Source of the DNA: Alphaproteobacteria bacterium
GTDB taxonomy: Bacteria; Pseudomonadota; Alphaproteobacteria; Micavibrionales; Micavibrionaceae
Assembly: GCA_016125135.1 (NCBI GenBank)
Contig: WGMJ01000018.1
Span: forward strand, 62,001 to 126,000
Direction: 5' to 3'
DNA: 64,000 bases
The notes beneath the pieces are model-generated. The model had not been told where the DNA came from and searched no databases. It saw only the letters and a list, made by a program, of their open reading frames with translations. Of this stretch, positions 34,691 through 44,489 are shown one piece after another. The position numbers and the translations under genes are program-made. Position 1 is the stretch's first letter, and each line of letters starts with the position of its first letter.

Positions 34691-35630
34691 CAAGATTATG
34701 CTGCGTAAAATTATAGATTTGTCCGGCCAACGCTTTTGATGTCACAACAACCAACTGCGGCTGCGTTACATGATGATCATAACGAACATCAAACCCGTGT
34801 TGCGGCAGGTAATCATAACCACCTGCCCAGCGGGTAAGCGCAACACCAGCCCCCACATCCCATGGCGGTGAACTGCCTTCATCAAAAATAATAAAGCTTG
34901 TTTCAAGCTCTCTCGGCTGTTCTACATTCTCGGCATGACTGCGCAAAAGCTGGAAGAAATCCCAGCCGCTATAACGGTGCCCCACAGCTTGGGTGAATGT
35001 ATTTCGCAAGCTCGCAAGGTTGCCTGGGTTTTTTGCAGGCCTTACAACAATACCACTGGCATCAATTTTATGCGTGCTGGTTATTGATGCTGCTTCAGCG
35101 CCCTCAAATGAAACCTTCGTTACAAAGTCCGGCACACTATTAAAATCATCATCTGCAAAGCGCATGTAATTTACACCGCCCTCTTTTGTGCCATAAATCA
35201 TTTCACGGGTCATCGGGCGGTAGATTGCAGCTTCTACAACTTCATTTCTTAAAGTCCGGAAACAGATAATTGTAAATTCATCAGTGCCGTTCACGAAAGC
35301 TGTTGTACCGTCAATACCATCAACACACAGAATTTGGTCCTGCCCCTCAAGGCGTTGTGCAACATCCTTGTAAACATCTGCAACGCTTTCTTCACCCAGA
35401 AATACCGAGCCGCCGGGTGCCAATTCTTGCATCCTTGCTGCAAAGAAATGTTCAATTTCTCTATCAGCTTGTGTAACAAGATTTTTCTTGTCTTTCATAT
35501 AGTCTACATCGGGGCGCTTCTCTTCTACACCAAGCGCCGCCATGTCACCTGCCCGCGCCCGCTCATATAATGGAATGGCAATCTCGGATGCAGCCTGCCG
35601 AAGCGCTTTTGCAAGAGGTGATATTTTCAT
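34683..35630 (-). CDS. Inositol-monophosphatase-family phosphatase
   Basis: 315 residues of the Mg-dependent IMPase/FBPase fold: VTQADREIE, FLGEES, metal-binding VDGIDGTTAFVNG (Asp-Gly-Ile-Asp-Gly-Thr instead of the common DPLDGT) and PPWDVGAGVALTRWAGG. Longer than SuhB (a true SuhB-like protein is encoded at 52381) with an insertion before the last motif. Could be a CysQ/HisN-type phosphatase; the substrate is not set by the sequence. Confidence 0.88.
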   Translation of the reverse strand: MKISPLAKALRQAASEIAIPLYERARAGDMAALGVEEKRPDVDYMKDKKNLVTQADREIEHFFAARMQELAPGGSVFLGEESVADVYKDVAQRLEGQDQILCVDGIDGTTAFVNGTDEFTIICFRTLRNEVVEAAIYRPMTREMIYGTKEGGVNYMRFADDDFNSVPDFVTKVSFEGAEAASITSTHKIDASGIVVRPAKNPGNLASLRNTFTQAVGHRYSGWDFFQLLRSHAENVEQPRELETSFIIFDEGSSPPWDVGAGVALTRWAGGYDYLPQHGFDVRYDHHVTQPQLVVVTSKALAGQIYNFTQHNLVK

Positions 35631-35671
35631 GGCGTGACCATACCCCTATTTATACGTTATGTCAATATATA

Positions 35672-37465
35672 TTAGCGGCTATAGGCGCGGCGCTTTTGCT
35701 GCGGCTTATCGCCATTACCTGCAAAGCGAGGCTTACCATCCGGCTTCTTACCGAATTTTTTGCCAAACTTATTACCGCCTGACGGTTTACCTGAAGGCTT
35801 GCCAGATCCTGATGGCTTCCCTCCTTTAGGCCCTGCAAAACGCTTTTTGGCCGGGCGTGAATCGCTACGAAACTCACCTGCGTCATCACGGTCGAAACGC
35901 TTCTTCGCAAACGGCCTGTCGTTCCGCCTGTCATCGCGGCGCGCTTCATCACGTCTGCCATAATTGCGGTTGCCGCGGTTGTCATCCCGCCTATCTTCGC
36001 GTGGCCTTCTGTTCCCATCGGCTTCAAAGCGCTCGCGCGGCTTTCTGTTGCCGTCGTTATCACGATCATTTCTTTCACGGCCCGCTCTATCACCAAATGA
36101 ACGGCGTGATTGCTGCGGCTTCTCGTTTCTGAAACGGTCATCACCCCAGCGTTTTGGCTTACGCTCGTCACTTCTTCTATCGGAACGTCTATCTTCATCG
36201 TCTCTCTCATCACGAGCATCACGTGATTTCGGCTTATCGCCAAAACGCTTTTTCTTGTCCCATGATTTCTGATCGCGCTGCTTGCCCCATGATTGTTTCT
36301 TTTTGCCAAAAGGCTTCTTGCCGCGCTTGTCTTGCCTGTCTTCCGCGTTATCGTTGCGCGCTCTTTCAACTTTCACTTCAGGGTTCAGCAAACGTTGTAT
36401 CGCACGCCATTTCTCGCCGTCTTGTGGTGAAAGGAAGCTCAGCGCATTCCCCTCAGCGCCCGCACGGGCTGTACGGCCGATACGGTGAATAAAATCTTCA
36501 GGTGATTGCGGCAAGTCATAGTTAATCACGTGCTCAATGTGCGGAATATCAAGCCCGCGTGCGGCCACATCTGTTGCAACCAGAATACGGATTTTCTGAT
36601 CACGGAAATTCCTGATCACAGCATCGCGCTTGCGCTGTTGCAGATCACCATGGATCGCATCAGCCGCATGGCCTTCATGGAACAGGCGTTTTGCCATTTT
36701 CGCAGCACCGAATTTCGTTTTCACGAAAATAATAATCGAACCTTCACGTACTTCCAGCTCGGCTTGCAAATGCTTGTATTTATCGGCATCCCCCGTTTGG
36801 CGTGTTTCCTGCTTTATTTTCGCGGCTGGCTTGTTCGCCGTATCAACAGCAATGCGCACAGGGTCTTGCTGGTATTTACTGGCAATCTTGATAATCGCTG
36901 GTGGCAACGTGGCCGAGAAAAGCAGCGTCTGGCGCTGCTTTGGCATATAACGCATGACTTCTTCAATCTGTGTACCAAAGCCCATATCAAGCATACGATC
37001 GGTTTCATCAAGCACCATAAAGCTGGCGCGGTTCAACATCAGGCTGCCACGCTTCAAATGGTCGTTAATACGCCCCGGCGTGCCCACAATTATGCGTGGT
37101 GGAATTGGCTGTTGCAGCTGCTTGAATTGTTTTGGCATCGGCTCGCCGCCAATCAGCAGCGCGGTTTTAATATTGCGCTCCATCAGCAAAAGCGGCTGCA
37201 TGGTTGAAAGCACCTGCGCGGCCAATTCACGTGTTGGTGTAAGCACAAGCCCCATGGCTTTCGGGTTATTGATTAAATGCACAATCATCGGCAGGGCAAA
37301 AGCAGCTGTCTTCCCTGTACCTGTTGCAGCCGAGCCCAATATATCGCGGCCATCAAGTGCTGGTGGAATAGCCTGCACCTGAATAGGCGTAGGTGTGTTA
37401 AAGCCATTCTTTTCAATAGCTTTTAATAGGCTCTCGGGTAGACCGAGCGCGTCAAACGTCGTCAT
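35672..37465 (-). CDS. DEAD-box RNA helicase with long Arg/Asp/Gly-rich tail (RhlE-like)
   Basis: 597 residues from MTTFDALGL at 37465. Q motif (GFNTPTPIQVQAIP), motif I ATGTGKT 47-53, PTRELA, TPGR, motif II DETD 153-156 instead of DEAD, SAT 184-186, RGLDIP and HRIGRTARAG are present. From about residue 375 the protein is a 220-residue low-complexity tail of RDD/RRxD/GKP repeats that should bind RNA or drive condensates. A similar tail is found in the protein at 43956. Long leader (about 100 nt) upstream, as often in cold-inducible helicases. Confidence 0.93.
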   Translation of the reverse strand: MTTFDALGLPESLLKAIEKNGFNTPTPIQVQAIPPALDGRDILGSAATGTGKTAAFALPMIVHLINNPKAMGLVLTPTRELAAQVLSTMQPLLLMERNIKTALLIGGEPMPKQFKQLQQPIPPRIIVGTPGRINDHLKRGSLMLNRASFMVLDETDRMLDMGFGTQIEEVMRYMPKQRQTLLFSATLPPAIIKIASKYQQDPVRIAVDTANKPAAKIKQETRQTGDADKYKHLQAELEVREGSIIIFVKTKFGAAKMAKRLFHEGHAADAIHGDLQQRKRDAVIRNFRDQKIRILVATDVAARGLDIPHIEHVINYDLPQSPEDFIHRIGRTARAGAEGNALSFLSPQDGEKWRAIQRLLNPEVKVERARNDNAEDRQDKRGKKPFGKKKQSWGKQRDQKSWDKKKRFGDKPKSRDARDERDDEDRRSDRRSDERKPKRWGDDRFRNEKPQQSRRSFGDRAGRERNDRDNDGNRKPRERFEADGNRRPREDRRDDNRGNRNYGRRDEARRDDRRNDRPFAKKRFDRDDAGEFRSDSRPAKKRFAGPKGGKPSGSGKPSGKPSGGNKFGKKFGKKPDGKPRFAGNGDKPQQKRRAYSR

Positions 37466-37624
37466 GTGACATGTCTTTCTGTTATACGTTCGCGTTTCAA
37501 AACTCTTACGGATAGGGCCTTCTTGCCCCCCAGCCAACGCGTATAAACAAAGACACGAAAGAAGAGTTACTCAAAACTTGAGCCGGTTATATATGAAGCA
37601 ATATGCAAAAAGCAAGGAAAATCG

Positions 37625-38401
37625 CTATAAATTGGCCCTACGGGTCAAATGATAGAATAAACGCTGCCTTTCGCCCTCGTTTGCCACGAGTTCTGCATGT
37701 ATAGCGCCGATATGCGGGTTGGTTTTATCAAGCGTAGCCACAGGCATTTCAATATGGATACCGCTTGCAATTGCCAGCCCCTGCCCGTGTTTAATCTCTA
37801 CAATCGCAGCACGGTTTGATTGTTCATACCGTGCAATCACTTCTGCATTGCTGTCCAAATCAACAAACGCACAACCGCCATTGAAGAAAGCTGAAAGCTT
37901 GCCCTTCTCCCACCCGACTGGTGATGCACACGCCCCCGCCATCGAGTATGAATCATACCCCGGATGTTCGGGGCCAACAGCACGGCCTCCGCATAAATTT
38001 ATTCCGTTTCCAATCTTTTCTTCCGGCGTGCCAAGAGCGAATTCAGTAAGCGGGAAAAGTGGCGTACCACCAGCACACCATCCTGTATACACACCACCAT
38101 TGAAAATAAAATCGTCAATCTGCTGCAGCCCGTCTGCGCCCCAATCAGCAAGATAGAAACGGCTGCCAATCCCGCCCGAAACATTCAGCACGGCACCGTC
38201 TTGTTTAAAGTCACCGCGCTTGATGCCAGCCGCGTCAATAAACTCTTGCTTCAGCCACGGAACAGCAGCCGCAAAAGACTGCTTGCTTCCATCAATATAG
38301 TTCTGTGAGGCGCCCCTGCCCTGATATGTATATATTTTTCTACGTTTCAAAGGTTTAACCCTTATTGACGGGCTTTTTGCCCGCAGGTAGATTTCTAGCA
38401 C
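37625..38401 (-). CDS. BPL_N-type glutamine-amidotransferase-like protein
   Basis: About 258 residues with the type 1 amidotransferase fold seen in the N-terminal domain of eukaryotic biotin-protein ligases: IYTYQGRGAS near the start and nucleophile elbow GVYTGWCAGGTP. The GTG at 38401 has no clear Shine-Dalgarno; a TTG at 38347, 8 nt after AGGG and just before the first conserved strand, is an alternative start. Function of the stand-alone bacterial form is not known. Confidence 0.8.
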   Translation of the reverse strand: MLEIYLRAKSPSIRVKPLKRRKIYTYQGRGASQNYIDGSKQSFAAAVPWLKQEFIDAAGIKRGDFKQDGAVLNVSGGIGSRFYLADWGADGLQQIDDFIFNGGVYTGWCAGGTPLFPLTEFALGTPEEKIGNGINLCGGRAVGPEHPGYDSYSMAGACASPVGWEKGKLSAFFNGGCAFVDLDSNAEVIARYEQSNRAAIVEIKHGQGLAIASGIHIEMPVATLDKTNPHIGAIHAELVANEGERQRLFYHLTRRANL

Positions 38402-38422
38402 AAATATGAGGATTCGAAACCC

Positions 38423-38554
38423 ATGAAAAAAATAGCAGCTTTACTTGTTCTATCTGTTTTAAGCCTCAGCGCATGCAATACGGTTGAAGGTTTCGGCCGC
38501 GATATGCAACAAGGCGGCAAAAGCCTTGAGCGCAGCGCCCAAGATTCCAAGTAA
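38423..38554 (+). CDS. Entericidin-like mini lipoprotein
   Basis: 43 residues: a lipoprotein signal with lipobox LSAC (Cys at 18) then NTVEGFGRDMQQGGKSLERSA, the pattern of entericidin A/B family proteins (NT-x-x-G-x-GxD-x-x-x-x-G). GAGGA lies about 11 nt before the ATG. In E. coli these membrane lipoproteins are linked to stress-induced lysis; the role here is not known. Divergent from the amidotransferase-like gene. Confidence 0.85.
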   Translation: MKKIAALLVLSVLSLSACNTVEGFGRDMQQGGKSLERSAQDSK

Positions 38555-38566
38555 TAATTAGGATTT

Positions 38567-40204
38567 CTAGAAGTTTTCCGGCTTCATTGCCTGCGCGTCT
38601 TTAAGAAGCGGGTAGGCAATTGTTGTAATCAGGCTATTCACACGGCGTAAATCACGCACAATATCCATGTGTATATCACTTGTCGCAATCGTTTCAGGCA
38701 CGCCTTGCTGCAGACGCGTCATGTGGGTTATCTGGTTTTGCGTTTCTACCTTTTTAATGCGCAGTTTCTCGTCAATCAGTTTTTGGGCCAGCGCCACATC
38801 GTTCGTCATGAAAACAGTTTGCGCCAAACGCATCGATTCAAGAACACAGCGCGCAAATTCATCAAGCTCCGCTTCACCGTCTTTCGAGAAGCTTAAGTTA
38901 TATTTTATCTTCTTTTCGGCAATCGCCAGCAAGCTCTTATCAATAATATCGCCGATATGCTCGAGGTTCGTGGCAAAGGTCAAAATTTGGAAATGCTGGC
39001 GCGCCTCCGCTTCGGTTAAAGACTCCTGCCCGAGGATCACCAGATATTTTTTCAGTTCCTTATAAAGATTATCAATCGTGACATCGAGGGCCTTGGCCTT
39101 TTCAACAGACGAGCGGTTGTTCTTTTGGAAAGCCTCCCATGCTGTTTGCATCATCTGCACAGTGAAATCGGCAATCCGCAAGGCCTCGCGTGAAGCGTTC
39201 GTTAGCGCAACGGTGGGCGTATGCAGTACGCGCATATCCAGATATTTCGGTGTCGAAGGGTCGTTCTGCATATCACGGTCAGGGCATATTTTCTTTACAA
39301 ACGATGCCACCATACTCAGGAACGGCAGGAAGATAATACCAACCGCGATATTGAAGAACATATGCGCGTTTACAATCAGGCGCGACGGATCTTCCGAAAC
39401 CATTTTGAAATAAGGCACGGCCTCATCAATAAGGAAGACCGCTGCAATAACGCCCACAAGCCGCATAAGAATATTCGCAAGCGGTATACGCAGCGCTGCG
39501 CGGCTGTCACGCAAATTGGCGGTCAGGGGGGCCATCACACCGCCCAGGTTCGCACCTAATACAAGCAATATGCCCAGATGCACCGGCACCACACCGGTTG
39601 CCGTCAAGCTTGCTGTTAAAAGTACAAAAGCAAGTGACGAGTGGAAAATCCATGTTAGAAGCCCGCCCACCAGAATGGCAAAGAATGTATCTTCTGCCAG
39701 CGGTTCCAGCACAATCGGCAGAATTTCAGATTGGCGCAACGGTATGGCCGCCTCCTTGATAAGCCCGAGCGAAAGCAACATAAGCCCCAGCCCCATAAAC
39801 ACGCTGCCAAGCTGGCGTATGGTTGCTTCCTTGTCATGGCGGTACATCAGGTAACCGATAATCACCATCACGTAAGAAAGCCCTGAAAGATCAATCGTCA
39901 GAACTTGTGCAACAAGTGTTGTTCCCACATCCGCACCCAGCACCACAGCAATGGCTGCTGATGTTTTTATAAGGCCTTGGCCGGCGAAAGAAGAAATTAT
40001 CAGCGTAGTCGCCATCGAGCTTTGCAGAAAAGCCGTTACAGCGATCCCTGAGAAAAAAGCAGCGAAGCGGTTTTTCGTACCGTGCTCGATCGCTTTGCGA
40101 ATGTAATAACCAAAAGCATGCGTAATGCCGTTACGCACTTGCGAAAGCCCGAAAAGTAAAAGGAAGACACTTCCTAATATATGTAAGAGTATTATGCTCG
40201 GCAT
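38567..40204 (-). CDS. Na/phosphate cotransporter-PhoU fusion (NptA/YjbB-like)
   Basis: 545 residues. N-terminal Na/Pi-cotransporter with two inverted repeats: AFLQSSMATTLII (QSS motif) and WIFHSSLAFVLL, where the second repeat has His for Gln. About eight to nine membrane helices to residue 310. The C-terminal part (about 335-540) is a PhoU-like helical domain. Probably exports or imports phosphate with Na+; the HSS change may affect the ion site. Confidence 0.9.
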   Translation of the reverse strand: MPSIILLHILGSVFLLLFGLSQVRNGITHAFGYYIRKAIEHGTKNRFAAFFSGIAVTAFLQSSMATTLIISSFAGQGLIKTSAAIAVVLGADVGTTLVAQVLTIDLSGLSYVMVIIGYLMYRHDKEATIRQLGSVFMGLGLMLLSLGLIKEAAIPLRQSEILPIVLEPLAEDTFFAILVGGLLTWIFHSSLAFVLLTASLTATGVVPVHLGILLVLGANLGGVMAPLTANLRDSRAALRIPLANILMRLVGVIAAVFLIDEAVPYFKMVSEDPSRLIVNAHMFFNIAVGIIFLPFLSMVASFVKKICPDRDMQNDPSTPKYLDMRVLHTPTVALTNASREALRIADFTVQMMQTAWEAFQKNNRSSVEKAKALDVTIDNLYKELKKYLVILGQESLTEAEARQHFQILTFATNLEHIGDIIDKSLLAIAEKKIKYNLSFSKDGEAELDEFARCVLESMRLAQTVFMTNDVALAQKLIDEKLRIKKVETQNQITHMTRLQQGVPETIATSDIHMDIVRDLRRVNSLITTIAYPLLKDAQAMKPENF

Positions 40205-40295
40205 GAATTAACGTGAAATATTTTAATCAAGCCGTTGATACTACACGAGTCTCTCTTAATATTTGATAAGCGATGCAATATTTGCGTTATGGCAA

Positions 40296-41000
40296 TTATT
40301 CAAGCTCGAAAACCATTTGCACACTGGCTGTCATGTTCAACTCGCCTATGGCAACAGGCGTTGATGCTGCCCGCATATCCATTTTTGCCATAGCCATTTC
40401 CATCATCGGGCGCGGCGGCTCCATATAGCCTCCTGCTTCTGAAATGCTCAGAATTTTCTTCACTTTCATGCCCGCGGCTTTAGCGTAAAGCTCGGCTTTC
40501 TTGCGTGCCTTAGCTACAGCATCGCTGCGCGCATTATCCAGTAGCGGGTCAGGGTTTTCTATTGAAAAACTCGGGCCATTAATCTGGTTTGCCCCTTGCG
40601 CAACAAGCGCATCTAGCGTTTTGCCTATCTTCTTCAGATCGCGGATCTTAATGCTCACACTATTGCTCACCTGATAACCGGAAATTTTCGGCGGCACATT
40701 TTCGCCATACACATATTGCGGATTGATATTGATGCCCGATGTCTGGATATCCTTTTCTTCGATGCCGGCTTTTTTGATCGCTTCAAAAACAGCATTCATT
40801 TTGGTTGAATTTTCAGCCAGCGCTGCATCCGCTGCAATATTCTGCGTTACAATCCCTGCCGAGATAAGCGCGAGGTCTGGTTTGCCCGTCACTTCGCTCT
40901 GCGCCGAGATATGAAGCTTCGTTCTTGTATCCAGCGCCTCTTGCGCTGAAACTGGGCCTGAAATTGCCAGAAATGCTATGACTAATAAAAACCTCAACAT
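40296..41000 (-). CDS. Periplasmic SIMPL-domain (DUF541) protein
   Basis: 234 residues, start at 41000 (MLRFLLVIAF) with GAGGT 6 nt upstream and a signal peptide ending VSAQ. The SIMPL pattern is plain: ISAQSEVTGKPDLALISAGI, IQTSGININPQYVY, GYQVSNSVSIKIRDL and the C-terminal ARKKAELYAKAAGMKVKKILSISE. Family members are periplasmic or outer-membrane-associated multimers; a precise role is not established. Confidence 0.92.
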   Translation of the reverse strand: MLRFLLVIAFLAISGPVSAQEALDTRTKLHISAQSEVTGKPDLALISAGIVTQNIAADAALAENSTKMNAVFEAIKKAGIEEKDIQTSGININPQYVYGENVPPKISGYQVSNSVSIKIRDLKKIGKTLDALVAQGANQINGPSFSIENPDPLLDNARSDAVAKARKKAELYAKAAGMKVKKILSISEAGGYMEPPRPMMEMAMAKMDMRAASTPVAIGELNMTASVQMVFELE

Positions 41001-41046
41001 TGAATACCTCGCATCATTTGATTTGTAAAAAATATATGCTAGGAAC

Positions 41047-41703
41047 ATGCCTATGTCACCTGCTGAAAATGTTCCCTCGGAAAAACCGTTACCGCTCTCG
41101 GAAGTTCTCCGGAATATGGCATATGACGAAAAAAAGTTTACCATATCCATTCAAGACATCACGACCGAGATCAAAGACCGTACCTACGGGGCAATGCTGT
41201 TGTTTTTTGCTTTGCCGAACCTTATCCCGCTTCCTCTGCCGGGCCTGTCTTCGCTTATGGGCATTCCGCTTATTTTTATTTCGTGGCAATTGTTGCTTGG
41301 CTATGTGCACCCGTGGCTGCCAAAAGTGATCTTAAACCGCGCCTTTACCCGCACAGATTTTGCAAATGTGATTAACCGCACCTACCCCTATTTATCCAAA
41401 GTCGAGAAACTGTTGAAGCCACGCTTACCTATTTTTACGCGGCTGGGCTTTGAAAGATTTGTCGGCCTGCTGTGCTTGGTGCTGGCCTTTTTCGTTATGC
41501 TGCCTATTCCGCTTACAAATTTCATACCGGCGATTGTTATCGCCATTTTTGCTCTGGCGCTGCTGGCAAAAGACGGCCTTGTGTTGTTACTGGGTATTGC
41601 TGCGTCATCAGTCACGCTTGTGTTCATGTACAGCATCATGATCGTCGCGCTTAAAACAGCCGTATTCTTCTTCCAGAATATTATATCGCGCGATCTGCTT
41701 TAA
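41047..41703 (+). CDS. ExoD-family membrane protein
   Basis: 218 residues of the ExoD (exopolysaccharide synthesis) family: N-terminal cytoplasmic helix bundle, then LLFFALPNLIPLPLPGLSSLMGIPLIF and a matching second half, about four to five membrane helices. First seen in rhizobial alkaline tolerance and exopolysaccharide mutants. The start at 41047 lies within a short divergent region from the SIMPL gene. Confidence 0.9.
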   Translation: MPMSPAENVPSEKPLPLSEVLRNMAYDEKKFTISIQDITTEIKDRTYGAMLLFFALPNLIPLPLPGLSSLMGIPLIFISWQLLLGYVHPWLPKVILNRAFTRTDFANVINRTYPYLSKVEKLLKPRLPIFTRLGFERFVGLLCLVLAFFVMLPIPLTNFIPAIVIAIFALALLAKDGLVLLLGIAASSVTLVFMYSIMIVALKTAVFFFQNIISRDLL

Positions 41704-41706
41704 AAG

Positions 41707-43539
41707 TTAAGCAGCTGCGTCTTCTGCTGCGCGGGCTTTTTCTTCGCGCTTGCGTGTATTCGGGTCAAGGTGACGCTTACGCAGGCGGATATTCTTCGGC
41801 GTTACTTCCACAAGCTCGTCATCGGCAATATAGGCAATCGCTTTTTCGAGTGTGAATTTCAATGGTGGTGTCAGCCTCACAGCTTCGTCCTTACCTGAGG
41901 CACGAACGTTTGTCAGTTTTTTCCCTTCAAGGATATTCACTTCCAGATCGTTGCTCTTGTTGTGTTCGCCTACAATCATACCTTGGTACACTTTTGCACC
42001 TGGCTCGATCATCATCGGGCCACGATCTTCAAGCTTGAACATCGCATAAGCAACCGCTTCACCATTACCGTTCGACAAAATAACACCTGTACGACGGGCC
42101 TGAATGTTGCCTTTGAAAGGTGCATATTCATGGAATATACGGTTCATCAAACCTGTACCGCGTGTTTCGGAGAGGAACTGACCGTGATAACCAATAAGAC
42201 CACGTGATGGCGCAAGGAATGTAATACGCACCTTGCCACCGCCTGACGGGCGCATGCCAATCATCTCGGCTTTACGCTCGGACATGCTTTGCACAACAGT
42301 GCCGGAGTGCTGTTCGTCCACATCAATCTGCACTTCTTCGATTGGTTCCAGTTTTTGGCCTGCCTCATCTGTCTGGAACAGAACACGCGGGCGTGAAATT
42401 GAAAGTTCGAAACCTTCACGGCGCATTGTTTCAATAAGAACACCAAGCTGGAGTTCACCACGACCTGCAACTTCGAATGCATCAGAACCCGCTGTCTCTT
42501 TAATTTTAATGGCAACGTTACCTTCGGCTTCGCGCAGCAGACGGTCACGGATCACACGGCTTGTAACCTTGTCCCCTTCAGTCCCCGCTAATGGAGAGTC
42601 ATTCACCGAGAATGTCATCGCAATTGTTGGCGGGTCAACCGGTAGCGACGGAATGGGCGCTTCAACAGCAGGGTCACAAATTGTATCGGCAACTGTTGCT
42701 TTTGTTAGGCCTGCAACCGCAATAATATCGCCGGCTTGCGCTTCGTTTGTTTCAACGCGCTCAAGACCACGGAACACCATAATTTTTGTGACACGGCCCG
42801 CTTCAATTTGCTGGCCTTCGCGTGTCAGCGCTTTAACAGCCATATTCACTTTAATTTTGCCTGACTCTAAACGGCCCGTCAGAACACGACCCAGGAAAGA
42901 GTTCGCTTCAATAATGCTCACCAGCATCGAGAACGGCGCATCAGCATTTACTTTTGGTGCCGGTACATGCTTTACGATCAAATCAAAAAGCGGTTTCAAA
43001 TCTTTTTCTTCACCATCAAGGCTTTCTTTTGCCCAGCCGCTACGGCCAGAAGCATAAAGTGTTGGGAAGTCGAGCTGCTCGTCGCTTGCGTCCAGAGCGG
43101 CGAATAAATCAAAAATTTCGTTATGCACTTCATCAGGGCGCGCGTCCGAACGGTCAATCTTGTTAATAACAACCATCGGCTTCAGGCCAAGCGCCAAAGC
43201 TTTGCCTAGTACGAATTTGGTTTGGGGCAGCGGCCCTTCAGCAGCATCCACCAGCAATACAACTCCGTCCACCATACTTAAAATACGCTCAACCTCGCCG
43301 CCAAAGTCAGCGTGGCCCGGTGTATCAACAATATTGATTTTATAGTCGCCCCACTGCACGCCTGTGCATTTGGCAAGAATGGTAATACCGCGCTCGCGCT
43401 CAAGGTCGTTACTGTCCATGGCACGTTCGGCCACTTGCTGGTTGGCGCGGAAAGCACCCCCCTGTTTCAACATGGCATCCACAAGGGTAGTTTTCCCGTG
43501 GTCAACGTGGGCAACAATGGCAATATTCCGTAAATTCAT
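41707..43539 (-). CDS. typA: Ribosome-associated GTPase TypA/BipA
   Basis: 610 residues, translational GTPase. G1 AHVDHGKTT, switch [29 protein letters not shown] and the C-terminal BipA-specific domain ([19 protein letters not shown], then [15 protein letters not shown]) are intact. Acts in ribosome assembly and stress or cold adaptation, matching the cold-shock gene beside it. Ends in an Ala/Glu/Arg-rich tail. Confidence 0.97.
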   Translation of the reverse strand: MNLRNIAIVAHVDHGKTTLVDAMLKQGGAFRANQQVAERAMDSNDLERERGITILAKCTGVQWGDYKINIVDTPGHADFGGEVERILSMVDGVVLLVDAAEGPLPQTKFVLGKALALGLKPMVVINKIDRSDARPDEVHNEIFDLFAALDASDEQLDFPTLYASGRSGWAKESLDGEEKDLKPLFDLIVKHVPAPKVNADAPFSMLVSIIEANSFLGRVLTGRLESGKIKVNMAVKALTREGQQIEAGRVTKIMVFRGLERVETNEAQAGDIIAVAGLTKATVADTICDPAVEAPIPSLPVDPPTIAMTFSVNDSPLAGTEGDKVTSRVIRDRLLREAEGNVAIKIKETAGSDAFEVAGRGELQLGVLIETMRREGFELSISRPRVLFQTDEAGQKLEPIEEVQIDVDEQHSGTVVQSMSERKAEMIGMRPSGGGKVRITFLAPSRGLIGYHGQFLSETRGTGLMNRIFHEYAPFKGNIQARRTGVILSNGNGEAVAYAMFKLEDRGPMMIEPGAKVYQGMIVGEHNKSNDLEVNILEGKKLTNVRASGKDEAVRLTPPLKFTLEKAIAYIADDELVEVTPKNIRLRKRHLDPNTRKREEKARAAEDAAA

Positions 43540-43744
43540 AAGTTTGACTCATACGCTTTAAAATGGTTTGCCCGTTCTTACTCTATTGCGGCGCGAAAAA
43601 GCAAGCTTATTATGCAAGTAACCGCTTGACGAATCCCCGTTTTTAGGGCTTTTTAGCACCTAGGGGAGTTTTTAACTGCCTCTCGTGCTCCGTAGACGTT
43701 ACTCCGGTACTAACTTTAACTTGATTGATTTGGAGTAATTGATA

Positions 43745-43951
43745 ATGGCTACCGGTACAGTGAAATGGTTCAACAGCAAAAAAGGTTACGGCTTCATCCA
43801 GCCTGATGATGGCGGCGCCGATGTGTTCGTTCACATTTCAGCAGTCGAGAAAGCAGGTCTTCGCTTTCTGAAAGACGGACAAAAAGTAACATACGAATTG
43901 CTAAACGAGCGCGGCAAAACAGCTGCCGGCGACTTGCAAGTTTCCGAGTAA
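43745..43951 (+). CDS. Cold-shock domain protein
   Basis: 68-residue Csp: RNP1 KGYGFIQP and RNP2 DVFVHIS, start ATG at 43745 after TTGGAG. A 205-bp untranslated region lies upstream, with small inverted repeats, the usual setting for a structured cold-shock leader. The next gene starts 4 nt after its stop, so both are on one transcript. Confidence 0.95.
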   Translation: MATGTVKWFNSKKGYGFIQPDDGGADVFVHISAVEKAGLRFLKDGQKVTYELLNERGKTAAGDLQVSE

Positions 43952-43955
43952 TTTC

Positions 43956-44450
43956 ATGACAAAAGAGACAACAGATGCCGCTGATCTTGAAAGTTCAGCG
44001 GCTTTGGTGCTGGAAAAGATCGGCCTAACAACTGAAGAGGCCGTAAAGCTTTTCTACCGCCAGATCGTCATTCATAACGGCTTGCCTTTTGGTTTGCGTG
44101 CCTCAAGCGAACGCCCTGCGCGTGGTGATAGAGATGACAGACCGCCGCGCAAGTTCGACCGCGACTCTCGTCCACCCCGCCGTGATGGTCCGCCTTCACG
44201 TGGTGGCCCACGTAAGAGCTTTGGTGATAGAGACGAGCGCCCCCGCAGATTTGACCGTGATGATGGCGAGCGCAGACCACGTGGTGATAAGCCTGACTTC
44301 AAGAAGAAGCGCGACTTTGACCGCGATGATGACGGCCCACGCAGCTTCAAGCAGAAAAAATCAACCGGCAGCCAGTATCATGGTTGGCGCAAGGATGATT
44401 CCAAACCCTCCCGCGGCGCACCAAAAAAACGGTTTAATAAGGGCAAATAG
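43956..44450 (+). CDS. RelB/DinJ-like ribbon-helix-helix segment fused to an Arg/Asp-rich tail
   Basis: 164 residues. Residues about 15-48 (ALVLEKIGLTTEEAVKLFYRQIVIHNGLPF) match the helical half of RelB/DinJ antitoxins; no toxin gene is next to it. From about 50 to the end the chain is low complexity: repeats of RDDRPPRKFDRD type, Lys-rich at the very end. This composition is close to the tail of the DEAD-box helicase at 35672. Co-transcription with the cold-shock gene (4-nt gap) suggests an RNA-chaperone role; inferred. Confidence 0.72.
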   Translation: MTKETTDAADLESSAALVLEKIGLTTEEAVKLFYRQIVIHNGLPFGLRASSERPARGDRDDRPPRKFDRDSRPPRRDGPPSRGGPRKSFGDRDERPRRFDRDDGERRPRGDKPDFKKKRDFDRDDDGPRSFKQKKSTGSQYHGWRKDDSKPSRGAPKKRFNKGK

Positions 44451-44489
44451 CCTCTTGCTTTTTGTTATGCAAACATCTTCTATAAGGGC

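Noticed and set aside
35662-36369. Long reading frame overlapping the helicase tail in another frame
   Set aside because: It arises from the repetitive Arg/Asp/Gly codons of the tail; no ribosome site or family resemblance.
43956-44450. Toxin-antitoxin locus
   Set aside because: Only the helical part of a RelB-like domain is present and no toxin gene is adjacent on either side.
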